This document shows, one piece after another, positions 7,597 to 14,059 of a DNA stretch of 64,000 bases. This DNA comes from Dokdonella_A soli. Lineage in GTDB: Bacteria; Pseudomonadota; Gammaproteobacteria; Xanthomonadales; Rhodanobacteraceae. The notes under the pieces were generated by a model. It searched no databases, was not told where the DNA came from, and saw only the letters and a program-made list of their open reading frames with translations. Made by a program: the position numbers and the translations under genes. The stretch is from the NCBI RefSeq assembly GCF_039523175.1, contig NZ_BAAAEU010000006.1:372001-436000 (forward strand), given 5' to 3'. Each line of letters begins with the position of its first letter. The first letter of the stretch is position 1.

Positions 7597-8438
7597 GCCG
7601 CTGCCTCGAGGATCGGGCCGGCGATCGCGCGCGCGTGGTCGAGTTCGGCAAGCAGATCGGCCAACGGCGGGATATGGTCGTCGCGCTCGATCATCGTCGA
7701 GATAGGGCCGAAGCGATGCAATGCATCCGCATACAGCTGCCAGACCGGATCGATGATCGGCGCATCGTGCGTGTCGATCACCAGGTTGCCCTGCTGCGTG
7801 TGTCCGGCGAGATGGAACTGCTGCACGCGGTCGGCCGGCATGTCGGCCAGATACGCGCGCGCGTCGAAACCGTGGTTGCGGCTGCTGACGTGGATGTTGT
7901 TGATGTCGAGCAGGATCAGGCAGTCCGCGCGCCGCGCGACCTCGGCGACGAACTGCGATTCGGAAAGTTGCGAGGCGTTGAATGCGATGTAGCTCGACAC
8001 GTTCTCGAGCAGGATGCGGCGACCAAGGAAATCCTGCACCTCGCGCACGCGCGCCGCGACGTGATCAAGCGCTTCCTCGGTGTACGGCAACGGCATCAGG
8101 TCGTGAAGGTTGGTGTGGTCGACGCCGGTCCAGCACAAGTGGTCGGAGATCCAGGCCGGCTCGACGAACGCCGCAAGCTGCTTCAGGCGCGCGAGGTAAT
8201 CGCGGTCGAGCGGATCGCTGCTGCCGATCGACAGCGACACGCCATGCATGACCAGCGGATAGCGTTCGCGAAAACGTGCGAGGTAGTCGAGCGGGCGTCC
8301 GCCCGCGATCATGTAGTTCTCGGACAGCACTTCCAGCCAGTCGATCGGCGGATCGCCGGACAGGATTTCCTCGTAGTGCTGGACGCGTAGGCCGAGTCCG
8401 TAGCCCAGCAATGGATAGCGCGGATCGGGATTCGACAT
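7593..8438 (-). CDS. DUF692/MNIO-family bufferin maturase
   Basis: The 281-residue protein is a TIM-barrel multinuclear non-haem iron oxidative enzyme. Family motifs are present: GYGLGLRVQHYEEIL at the start, EVLSENY, HGVSLSIGS, ISDHLCWTG, LLENVSSYI, LLDINNIHVSS and HLAGH, which supply the His, Glu, Asp and Asn residues that bind the iron cluster. Known members (HvfB, BufB, MbnB) convert cysteines or neighbouring groups of precursor peptides into metal-binding thiooxazole, oxazolone or thioamide groups. The target is very likely the Cys-rich peptide encoded just upstream at 8514..8789. It works with the HvfC/BufC-like protein encoded downstream. Confidence 0.92.
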   Translation of the reverse strand: MSNPDPRYPLLGYGLGLRVQHYEEILSGDPPIDWLEVLSENYMIAGGRPLDYLARFRERYPLVMHGVSLSIGSSDPLDRDYLARLKQLAAFVEPAWISDHLCWTGVDHTNLHDLMPLPYTEEALDHVAARVREVQDFLGRRILLENVSSYIAFNASQLSESQFVAEVARRADCLILLDINNIHVSSRNHGFDARAYLADMPADRVQQFHLAGHTQQGNLVIDTHDAPIIDPVWQLYADALHRFGPISTMIERDDHIPPLADLLAELDHARAIAGPILEAAA

Positions 8439-8513
8439 CGTGTCCTCGGTGAAGAACCCGCAGCCCGATCCGCGCTGTAAGCGAAGCGGGCTGCGGGCGG
8501 GATGCCAGCGACC

Positions 8514-8789
8514 TTACTTGGCCTTGGCCTTCGCAGCTTCCTGCGCCGCGGTGCAGGCAGCTTCGCTCTTCTGCATCGTGAAGCCCTCGCCCTTGCATGC
8601 GTTCTGGCCCTTGCACGAGTTGGTCGCCTGCTTGCACGCGCCCTGGCCTTTACAGGAGGACGAGTGTTCGCACTTCACCTTGGCCTCGTCGCCTGCAGCG
8701 TAGGCAGGAGCGGCATGCGCCAGCGTGAACAAGCCGGCAACAGCGGTGGCCAGGGCGATACCGGTCAGCTTCGAAACGTTCATTTCCAT
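8514..8789 (-). CDS. Bufferin-type Cys-rich RiPP precursor (BufA2-like)
   Basis: A 91-residue peptide with a Sec-type signal sequence (MNVSKLTGIALATAVAGLFTLAHA) and a mature part with seven cysteines in repeated units: CEHSSSCKGQGACK, SCKGQNACKGEGF and AACTAA. The CKGQxACK repeats fit the BufA2 group of periplasmic bufferins, copper-binding peptides modified on cysteine before export. The start at 8789 has GGAG seven bases upstream. It is the first gene of the unit, followed by the MNIO enzyme and its partner, so the three probably form one operon induced by excess metal. Which cysteines are modified cannot be told from the sequence. Confidence 0.88.
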   Translation of the reverse strand: MEMNVSKLTGIALATAVAGLFTLAHAAPAYAAGDEAKVKCEHSSSCKGQGACKQATNSCKGQNACKGEGFTMQKSEAACTAAQEAAKAKAK

Positions 8790-9106
8790 GGTTGTACTCC
8801 GTCGTTGGGGAATGGGGTCTGCAATGCATCATCGCGCCCGGTCGTTGCTCGACGCCCGACCGTGGCGCGTGCCGGTCCGGCGATCTCAAGAACGGCGACA
8901 GGCGAAAATCCTTTCGTCGCGGATTTCTCCACAAAGTGCGACCGATCCTGAAAGCCGCCACCGCCGGATCCGGTCTGTTGGCGCACTGTCCGCCCGCGAT
9001 GTTGCCGTTCCCTGACAGGCCAATACGCAGGAGCGCATGATGCGGATGCAGAGTGCGCCGCGGATCGCGGGCAGCCACCATACGCCTATTTCTTGGGAGA
9101 CCTCTC
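8790..9106. promoter_or_regulatory. Divergent promoter region, bufferin operon and doxX
   Basis: A 317-base gap between the divergent bufferin precursor and DoxX genes. Both must start here, so it should hold two promoters and possibly a metal- or stress-responsive control site. The stretch 8895-8945 (GGCGAAAATCCTTTCGTCGCGGATTTCTCC region) is the most AT-rich part. I could not identify a convincing operator. No gene is seen. Confidence 0.4.
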
Positions 9107-9595
9107 GTGCGTGAATCGCTGATCGCCTGCTGCAACGCAGCACTCCGTTTCCTGAAGCGCGTCGACTGGCTGGGGCCGCTCGTCGTGCGCGTCGTGTTCG
9201 GCTACTTCTGGTTCGAAACCGGCCTGGCCAAGCTGCAGAACCTCGACGGCTTCACCGCGCGCTTCGTCGACTGGGGCGTGCCGTTTCCAGGCTTCAACGC
9301 GGCACTCTCGGCATGGACGGAATTGATCGGCGGCGCATTCATTCTGCTCGGCCTGTTCACGCGCCTGACCGCGATCCCGATGATCATCAACATGCTGGTC
9401 GCGATCGCGCTGGTCGTGATCAAGAAGGTCGGCGGCCTCGATGATTTCGTCGAACTCGACGAGGTCGTCTACATCCTGATCTTCTTCTGGCTGCTGATGG
9501 CGGGGCCGGGCAAGGTCAGCCTGGATGCGTGGCTGGTGCGCTGGCTCGGGATCGAAACGCCAGCAGAGCGGGCACCGGTAGCCGCATCGGTCTAA
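9107..9595 (+). CDS. DoxX-family membrane protein
   Basis: A 162-residue protein with four membrane helices: LVVRVVFGYFWFETGLAKL (near 20), WTELIGGAFILLGLFTRL (near 70), IPMIINMLVAIALVVI (near 90) and VYILIFFWLLMAGPGKVSLD (near 125). FETGLAKL and GPGKVSLDAWL are DoxX hallmarks. The GTG start at 9107 is chosen for GGGAGA eight bases upstream. DoxX genes are frequent partners of DUF692 RiPP clusters, and here it is divergent from the bufferin operon across one shared promoter region. The exact role in metal or redox stress is not known. Confidence 0.83.
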   Translation: MRESLIACCNAALRFLKRVDWLGPLVVRVVFGYFWFETGLAKLQNLDGFTARFVDWGVPFPGFNAALSAWTELIGGAFILLGLFTRLTAIPMIINMLVAIALVVIKKVGGLDDFVELDEVVYILIFFWLLMAGPGKVSLDAWLVRWLGIETPAERAPVAASV

Positions 9596-9596
9596 A

Positions 9597-9768
9597 AGCC
9601 GTTCGCGCTGAGGTATCGAAGCATGAACGGCCCCCATGATTGCAGCGTCGTGCGGGTTCGCCGTGACTCGCGCCATCAACGGCAGTCCTGCCGTTTGTTG
9701 CCCGCTCGCGCGCGCTCCTGCGCACGCAGTCGATGTCTCGGGGTGAACGGCCTTCTTGGAGGCCGACT
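9597..9768. repeat. Dispersed GTTCG/GAACGG-type repeats
   Basis: The gap between the convergent DoxX and radical SAM genes contains CCGTTCGCGCTGAGGTATCG with GAACGG further on, a CGGCAGTCCTGCCG hairpin and GAGCGCGCGCTCCTGCG segments, all members of the family described at 6489-6804. No gene is seen. Confidence 0.6.
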
Positions 9769-10878
9769 CTAGAACAACTCCCGCTGCATCGAAGGCGCGC
9801 GCGGCGGCACGAACCGCGAGCAGTCGAGCGCGAGATCGGTTACTTGGTTGATACCGTGCTTGCGGCAGGCGAGGCGGAAGCGCTGACGGATCAGTTCCGC
9901 GAACTCGCCCTCGCCGCGCATGCGCGAGCCGAAACGCGCGTCGTTGTCCTTGCCGCCACGCATCTGGCGGATCAGGCTCATCACGTGCTCGGCGCGTTCC
10001 GGCACATTGAGCGCGAGCCACTCGCGGAACAGGTCCTTGAGTTCGTACGGCAGGCGCAGCACGGTGTAGCCCGCGCGCTTCGCGCCGGCCGCGGCGGCTT
10101 TCTCGAGGATCTGCTCGACGTAGCGGTCGGTCACCATCGGGATGATCGGCGCGACCATCACGCCGCAGGGCACGCCGGCCGCATTGAGGTTCGCGACCGC
10201 TTCGAGGCGCCGGTGCGGCGCGCTCGCGCGCGGCTCCAGGGTGCTCGCGAGGCGGTTGTCGAGCGAGGTCACCGAGACGAACGCATGCACGAGGTTTGCG
10301 CGCGCCATCGGCACGAGCAGATCGAGGTCGCGTTCGATCAGCGCGTTCTTGGTGATGACGGTGCACGGATGGCCGCACTCGGCGAACACTTCAAGGATCG
10401 AGCGCGTGATCTTGTAGCGGCGCTCGATCGGCTGGTATGGATCGGTGTTCGCACCGAGGTTGATCGGCGAGCAGACGTAGCCGCGCTTGCCGAGTTCCAC
10501 GCGCAGCAGTTCCGCCGCGTTCGTCTTCGCGAACAGCTTGGTCTCGAAGTCGATGCCGGCGGAGAGATTCAGATAGCTGTGCGACGGCCGCGCATAGCAG
10601 TAGACGCAACCGTGCTCGCAGCCGCGATACGCATTGATCGACTGCTCGAAGCGGATGTCCGGCGAATCGTTGCGGCTGATGATTGAGCGGGCGCGCTCCT
10701 CGGTCACCTGGGTCGGCGGCCGCGGCGCGACATCCTCCTCGCGATGCCAGCCATCGTCCTCGCGCGTCTTGCCGATCGTCTCGAAGCGGCCTTCCGGATT
10801 CGACGCGGCGCCGCGGCCCTTGATGCGGATGGGTGCGTCGAGGCGGTTCGGATCGGTCGGTGGAAGTGCGGATTTCAC
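9769..10878 (-). CDS. PA0069-family radical SAM protein (SplB-like)
   Basis: The 369-residue protein has the radical SAM motif in GCEHGCVYCYAR near residue 92, a CX3CX2C cluster site that binds a [4Fe-4S] cluster and SAM. Flanking family features are RSIISRNDSPDIRFEQSINAYR before the cluster, SPINLGANTDPYQP and TVITKN after it. This is the widely conserved PA0069 family, related to spore photoproduct lyase, whose reaction is not established. ATG 10878 gives the usual N-terminus with KGRGAASNPEGRFE. It stands alone between repeat-filled gaps. Confidence 0.9.
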   Translation of the reverse strand: MKSALPPTDPNRLDAPIRIKGRGAASNPEGRFETIGKTREDDGWHREEDVAPRPPTQVTEERARSIISRNDSPDIRFEQSINAYRGCEHGCVYCYARPSHSYLNLSAGIDFETKLFAKTNAAELLRVELGKRGYVCSPINLGANTDPYQPIERRYKITRSILEVFAECGHPCTVITKNALIERDLDLLVPMARANLVHAFVSVTSLDNRLASTLEPRASAPHRRLEAVANLNAAGVPCGVMVAPIIPMVTDRYVEQILEKAAAAGAKRAGYTVLRLPYELKDLFREWLALNVPERAEHVMSLIRQMRGGKDNDARFGSRMRGEGEFAELIRQRFRLACRKHGINQVTDLALDCSRFVPPRAPSMQRELF

Positions 10879-10974
10879 GTTGGAATTATGCGCGCGCCGC
10901 GTCTCAGCGGCTGCGATCGGAGCGCCGACCTTCCACGGTGCTTGTCAAAGAATCAACGAACGAGACGCCACCGT

Positions 10975-11030
10975 CATTTTCCTTCCCCTGCGAGGCGGGG
11001 GAAGGTGCCGAAGGCGGAAGGGGGCGCTCT
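10975..11030. repeat. Short palindromic repeat, CCTTCCCC type
   Basis: CCTTCCCCTGCGAGGCGGGG followed by GAAGGTGCCGAAGGCGGAAGGGGG, a short inverted repeat of the same general kind as the CCCTCTCC elements at 5163 and 57278. It precedes the HicAB promoter. Confidence 0.5.
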
Positions 11031-11080
11031 CGACAAGCGTCCGCGCGGTCCCAGGTGCCGAGATGGCACGGCTCCCTCGT

Positions 11081-11099
11081 GATATCGAATTATGATATC
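11081..11099 (+). promoter_or_regulatory. Probable HicB operator/promoter
   Basis: Two GATATC hexamers (11081-11086 and 11094-11099) flank GAATTAT; the whole is an imperfect palindrome in an AT-rich island directly before hicA. TATGAT at 11091-11096 could be the -10 element. HicB antitoxins repress their own operons at such palindromes. I found no good -35. Confidence 0.45.
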
Positions 11100-11109
11100 G
11101 TTGACCAGG

Positions 11110-11364
11110 ATGAAAGCCAGGCATCGCAAGACACTGGAAGCGATCTTCTCGAAGCCGACACGCGCGAACATCGTCTTCGCTGACATCGAAGCGCTGCTGC
11201 TGTCACTGGATGGCGAGGTCCGCGAGGGCGCAGGTTCACGCGTCGCCTTCGGACTGGCGGGATCGCGCCACTATCTGCATCGCCCGCACCCCGGCAAGGA
11301 AGCGAAACGCTATCAGGTGGAGGACCTGCGGGCGTGGTTCACCGAATTGGGCATCACACCATGA
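11110..11364 (+). CDS. hicA: HicA family toxin
   Basis: An mRNA interferase toxin of about 84 residues with the layout of the longer HicA group: TLEAIFSKPTRANIVFADIEALL at the N-terminus, then GAGSRVAF, HRPHPGKEAKRYQVEDLRAWFTELG. HicA toxins are double-stranded-RNA-binding folds that cut mRNA and are neutralised by HicB. ATG 11110 is preferred because homologues begin with this M-K-x-x-H sequence; an in-frame ATG at 11092 inside the operator would add six residues. The stop overlaps the HicB start as ATGA, which gives tight coupling. Confidence 0.85.
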   Translation: MKARHRKTLEAIFSKPTRANIVFADIEALLLSLDGEVREGAGSRVAFGLAGSRHYLHRPHPGKEAKRYQVEDLRAWFTELGITP

Positions 11365-11690
11365 AAAACGCGATGAGCTACAAGGGCTACAGCGCCCGTG
11401 TCGAATACGACCCGCGCGACGAGATCTTCGTCGGTCGCATCCTCGGCATCGCTGATGCGATCAGCTTCCACGGCGCCACCGTGAAGGCGCTGACGTCGGA
11501 TTTCCGTACCGCAGTCGACCATTACCTCGCCGACTGCAAGGCCACGGGACGCGATCCGCAAAAGCCGTATTCGGGCAGTCTGATGCTGCGCATCCCCCCG
11601 GATGTGCACGCGAAGATCGCCGTCCAGGCCGCAACCCACGGCACGAGCATCAATGCCTGGGCGGCACGCGTGCTGGCGGAGGCCGAGTAG
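11361..11690 (+). CDS. hicB: HicB family antitoxin
   Basis: A 109-residue antitoxin with the partial RNase H-like domain (YKGYSARVEYDPRDEIFVGRILGI, FHGATVKALTSDFRTAVDHYLADC) and a C-terminal ribbon-helix-helix (YSGSLMLRIPPDVHAKIAVQAATHGTSINAWAARVL) that binds DNA. It neutralises HicA and should repress the pair at 11081-11099. Toxin-first gene order is usual for hicAB. Confidence 0.87.
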   Translation: MKNAMSYKGYSARVEYDPRDEIFVGRILGIADAISFHGATVKALTSDFRTAVDHYLADCKATGRDPQKPYSGSLMLRIPPDVHAKIAVQAATHGTSINAWAARVLAEAE

Positions 11691-11739
11691 GGACGTGCGG
11701 CGCCAAGATACGCGCGCCACCTCGCCCCTACAGTCCAAA

Positions 11740-12906
11740 CTACGCCGCCGGCCACACCGTATTGAGCGGGTCGAACTCGACTTCGCTGCGGTCGTGGCCA
11801 CGAAGGCCAAACCCGCAGACCGCAAGCGGACCTTCCTCCAGCGGATCGAGGCCGAACGCCTGTTCGATGTCGACCTCGTTGATGGCGGCGGTGATGAAAG
11901 CCGCGAGGCCAAGCTCGGTCGCGGCGAGATACATCGTCTGCGAAAGATGCCCCACGTCGAGGATCAGCGCGCGGTACGCTTTCGCGTGATTCCTGTACTT
12001 CCAGAAGTTGCGTAGAAACCGGCTCGTCGGCAACACGATCACATGTGCATCGACGAAATAAGCCTGAGCGGCGACGAAGCGCCGCGCGGTCGCCGCCGCC
12101 TCATCGGCCGTCAGCATGCGTATCGGTTCCAGGGCGTGATCGACTGGGTGATAGTGGTAAAGACCCGGCGTGACGCCATCGACACGTTGCACCAGCAGGT
12201 AGGCCTCGGTCGCGTGCAGGCCGCCGGCGGATGGCACGCCCTTCTTCAACAACTGCACGCCCGGCGCGTAGTCGTTGACCGCGCGCGCACCGAACGCGCG
12301 ATACAGCACCGACGAAAACTGTGCCGCGGTCAGGTTCCGCGAGGCATCGAAATTGCGGCAGGTCACGCGCCGATCGAGCAGCGCATCGAGCGGCGTGGAT
12401 TCGACGGCGGGAAGGCGCTGGCGCTCGCTCGCCGGCACGCGTTCGCGCACGACCGGCGGCGCTGCGCCGAGCCGATCGAGCAGGCTGCCTTCAGCGGTCT
12501 CGGCGAATTGCTGCTCGACGGCCTCGGTATCGACACCGCGCCAGCGCGACGCGTAATGCATCACAGCGGACGCCGTGCGCCAGTTCGTATCGCGCAGCGC
12601 CTGATCACGCGCACCGGCAGCGGTAGATTCACTGACGAGCAAATGCTTGTCGAACAGCGCATCCAGCACTTCGCATGGATGTGCTGCCGTGAGCTCTTCG
12701 CGGTCGGTCCAGCGTGACGGCGACAACGCGCCGAGCAGCGCGACTTCCGCCGTGCTCAGTACGACGTCCTTGCCGAGATGCGGCGCGATCGCGACCCAGT
12801 CCACGACCGTGCGCAGGCCGCTGCCGCCACCCGATAGCAGACTCAGATCGAATTCGAGCCGCTCAACCGGCTCGATCATCAGGATGGCGCAGCGGCGCAG
12901 GCGCAT
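11740..12906 (-). CDS. SagB-like putative peptide maturation dehydrogenase
   Basis: The 388-residue protein has an N-terminal winged-helix-like part (about 1-110) and a C-terminal nitroreductase/SagB-type flavin domain from about 165: LLDRRVTCRNFD, FSSVLYRAFGA, KKGVPSAGGLHATEAYLLVQRV, GLYHYHPVDHALEPI, RNFWKYRNHAKAYRALILDVGHLSQTMYLAATELGLAAFITAAINEVDIEQAFGLDP. Wording fits the Xanthomonadales family named putative peptide maturation dehydrogenase. SagB enzymes oxidise azolines in peptides to azoles using FMN. ATG 12906 is chosen for GGGGAG eight bases upstream. It diverges from two small precursor candidates; no YcaO cyclodehydratase is nearby, so the substrate chemistry is open. Confidence 0.85.
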   Translation of the reverse strand: MRLRRCAILMIEPVERLEFDLSLLSGGGSGLRTVVDWVAIAPHLGKDVVLSTAEVALLGALSPSRWTDREELTAAHPCEVLDALFDKHLLVSESTAAGARDQALRDTNWRTASAVMHYASRWRGVDTEAVEQQFAETAEGSLLDRLGAAPPVVRERVPASERQRLPAVESTPLDALLDRRVTCRNFDASRNLTAAQFSSVLYRAFGARAVNDYAPGVQLLKKGVPSAGGLHATEAYLLVQRVDGVTPGLYHYHPVDHALEPIRMLTADEAAATARRFVAAQAYFVDAHVIVLPTSRFLRNFWKYRNHAKAYRALILDVGHLSQTMYLAATELGLAAFITAAINEVDIEQAFGLDPLEEGPLAVCGFGLRGHDRSEVEFDPLNTVWPAA

Positions 12907-13001
12907 GGACTTCACTCCCCAGCAAATTCATGTAGCCTATGTCGCGCTTTTCAGCTTTTGCAATAGTGGCTTTCCCGTAGTTCCCATTACCGGAGGCGAA
13001 C
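12907..13001. promoter_or_regulatory. Divergent promoter region, dehydrogenase and precursor 1
   Basis: Ninety-five bases separate the divergent dehydrogenase and first precursor genes. The region is AT-rich (GCAAATTCATGTAGCC, TTTTCAGCTTTTGCAATAG). CGGAGGCGAAC directly before ATG 13002 is a strong ribosome binding site for the precursor, which suggests high expression. No clear -35/-10 pair was identified. Confidence 0.45.
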
Positions 13002-13436
13002 ATGAGCGATCTGACGATGGTGTTGCAGCACTTGGACACCCCGAAGCAAAGTCAAACGGCGACTATCGATGGCGTAACGATTTCAGCGGCGAGCGAATCC
13101 CGCAAAGCGGATGTCACGCTGCCGAAAGAACTGGCGATGGTATTGCTGCACAAACTGGCCAGCGATGATGCGTATCGGCAGAACTACGAAGTGAATCCGG
13201 CGCAAGCGCTCGCAGCAATCGGTGTTCCCGCCGATCTGATCGGCGCGTTGTCGCCGAAGAGCCTCGCGCCGACCAAACTTGCCGACAGGCACATACTGGC
13301 GGAGGCACTCAGATTAATACGCCATGACGCGGCTGAAACGTGTCTTTGCCAGACCCCACCACAGATTAAGCTGACCATGGGTTCGCTCGATGCTGCTGGA
13401 ACCAAGCCATTCGCCATCCCGTTCGGAATGGCTTGA
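13002..13436 (+). CDS. NHLP-related putative RiPP precursor 1
   Basis: A 144-residue small protein. Residues 40-75 (LPKELAMVLLHKLASDDAYR, then NYEVNPAQALAAIGVPADLI) form the helical leader typical of NHLP/Nif11-type and Xanthomonadales putative modified peptides. The tail has ETCLCQTPPQIKLTMGS, with the only two cysteines of the protein, then a Gly/Ala/Pro-rich end (FAIPFGMA). It has about 39 extra residues before the leader compared with the second precursor. No signal peptide is present. A strong ribosome binding site precedes it and a terminator follows. It is the likely substrate of the dehydrogenase and cyclase system next to it. Confidence 0.75.
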   Translation: MSDLTMVLQHLDTPKQSQTATIDGVTISAASESRKADVTLPKELAMVLLHKLASDDAYRQNYEVNPAQALAAIGVPADLIGALSPKSLAPTKLADRHILAEALRLIRHDAAETCLCQTPPQIKLTMGSLDAAGTKPFAIPFGMA

Positions 13437-13495
13437 TAAATAGTCACTACGAATGCCCGCGCGAGAACACCTTCGCGCGTAGCTCCGTTTCTCTC

Positions 13496-13524
13496 AACCC
13501 CTCTCCAACGGCGAGGGGTTTTTT
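13496..13524 (+). terminator. Rho-independent terminator after precursor 1
   Basis: An 8-bp perfect stem (AACCCCTC at 13496-13503, GAGGGGTT at 13513-13520) with a 9-base loop is followed by TTTT(G) in the plus direction. It separates precursor 1 from precursor 2, so the second needs its own promoter within 13525-13734. Confidence 0.85.
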
Positions 13525-13734
13525 GTTTGCGGCACCAGCTCATCATGTGACTTTTACGCTTTGCTCGCTTATGTTGGGAGTCGTTGCCGAGCTTGTCTAG
13601 CAAGGGCTACACTTCGGCGCGGCCCATGTCTTGCGAGGGTAACGCGCGTGCAGCAGGCAAGTGTGCTGCACATCGACTGATCTGAAGTAACGCAGGGATC
13701 TGTTTACTTCGAGATCTTTTTCAGGGGGTGCTAC

Positions 13735-14022
13735 ATGAGCGACGCAGTACTGACGAACGATCTGGCTCTGAAGCTGTTGCACGAGCTCTCTTCGAACGAT
13801 GGGTTCCGGCAGCGTTACGAGGAGAAACCGGCGGCGGCTTTGATAGAGCTCGGCATACCGCACGAAGTCGTCGTCAATTTGAATGCGGCTTGTCTTGCGT
13901 CAATGAAGCTGGCAAAAAAAGATGTGTTCAAAGGCGCGCTTGAAGACTTCTCGAAGAAAGGTTCGGAAGCCTGCCTACAAATGATTACGCCCAATCTGAG
14001 ACTTAAGCAGCGCCCGAGCTGA
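13735..14022 (+). CDS. NHLP-related putative RiPP precursor 2
   Basis: A 95-residue paralogue of precursor 1. The leader-like helix region LTNDLALKLLHELSSNDGFR with RYEEKPAAALIELGIPHEVV aligns with residues 40-75 of precursor 1, including the invariant LL-E/K-L, D-FR-Y, P-AL and G(V/I)P positions. The tail SEACLQMITPNLRLKQRPS aligns with AETCLCQTPPQIKL and shares a Cys-Leu and a Pro followed by (K/R)L. Lys and Ser are frequent between leader and tail. AGGGGG seven bases upstream is the ribosome binding site. It converges with the cyclase gene 37 bases away. Confidence 0.75.
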   Translation: MSDAVLTNDLALKLLHELSSNDGFRQRYEEKPAAALIELGIPHEVVVNLNAACLASMKLAKKDVFKGALEDFSKKGSEACLQMITPNLRLKQRPS

Positions 14023-14059
14023 TAGTTGGCCGGCGAGGATGGTCATTTAGTCTGAGCGC

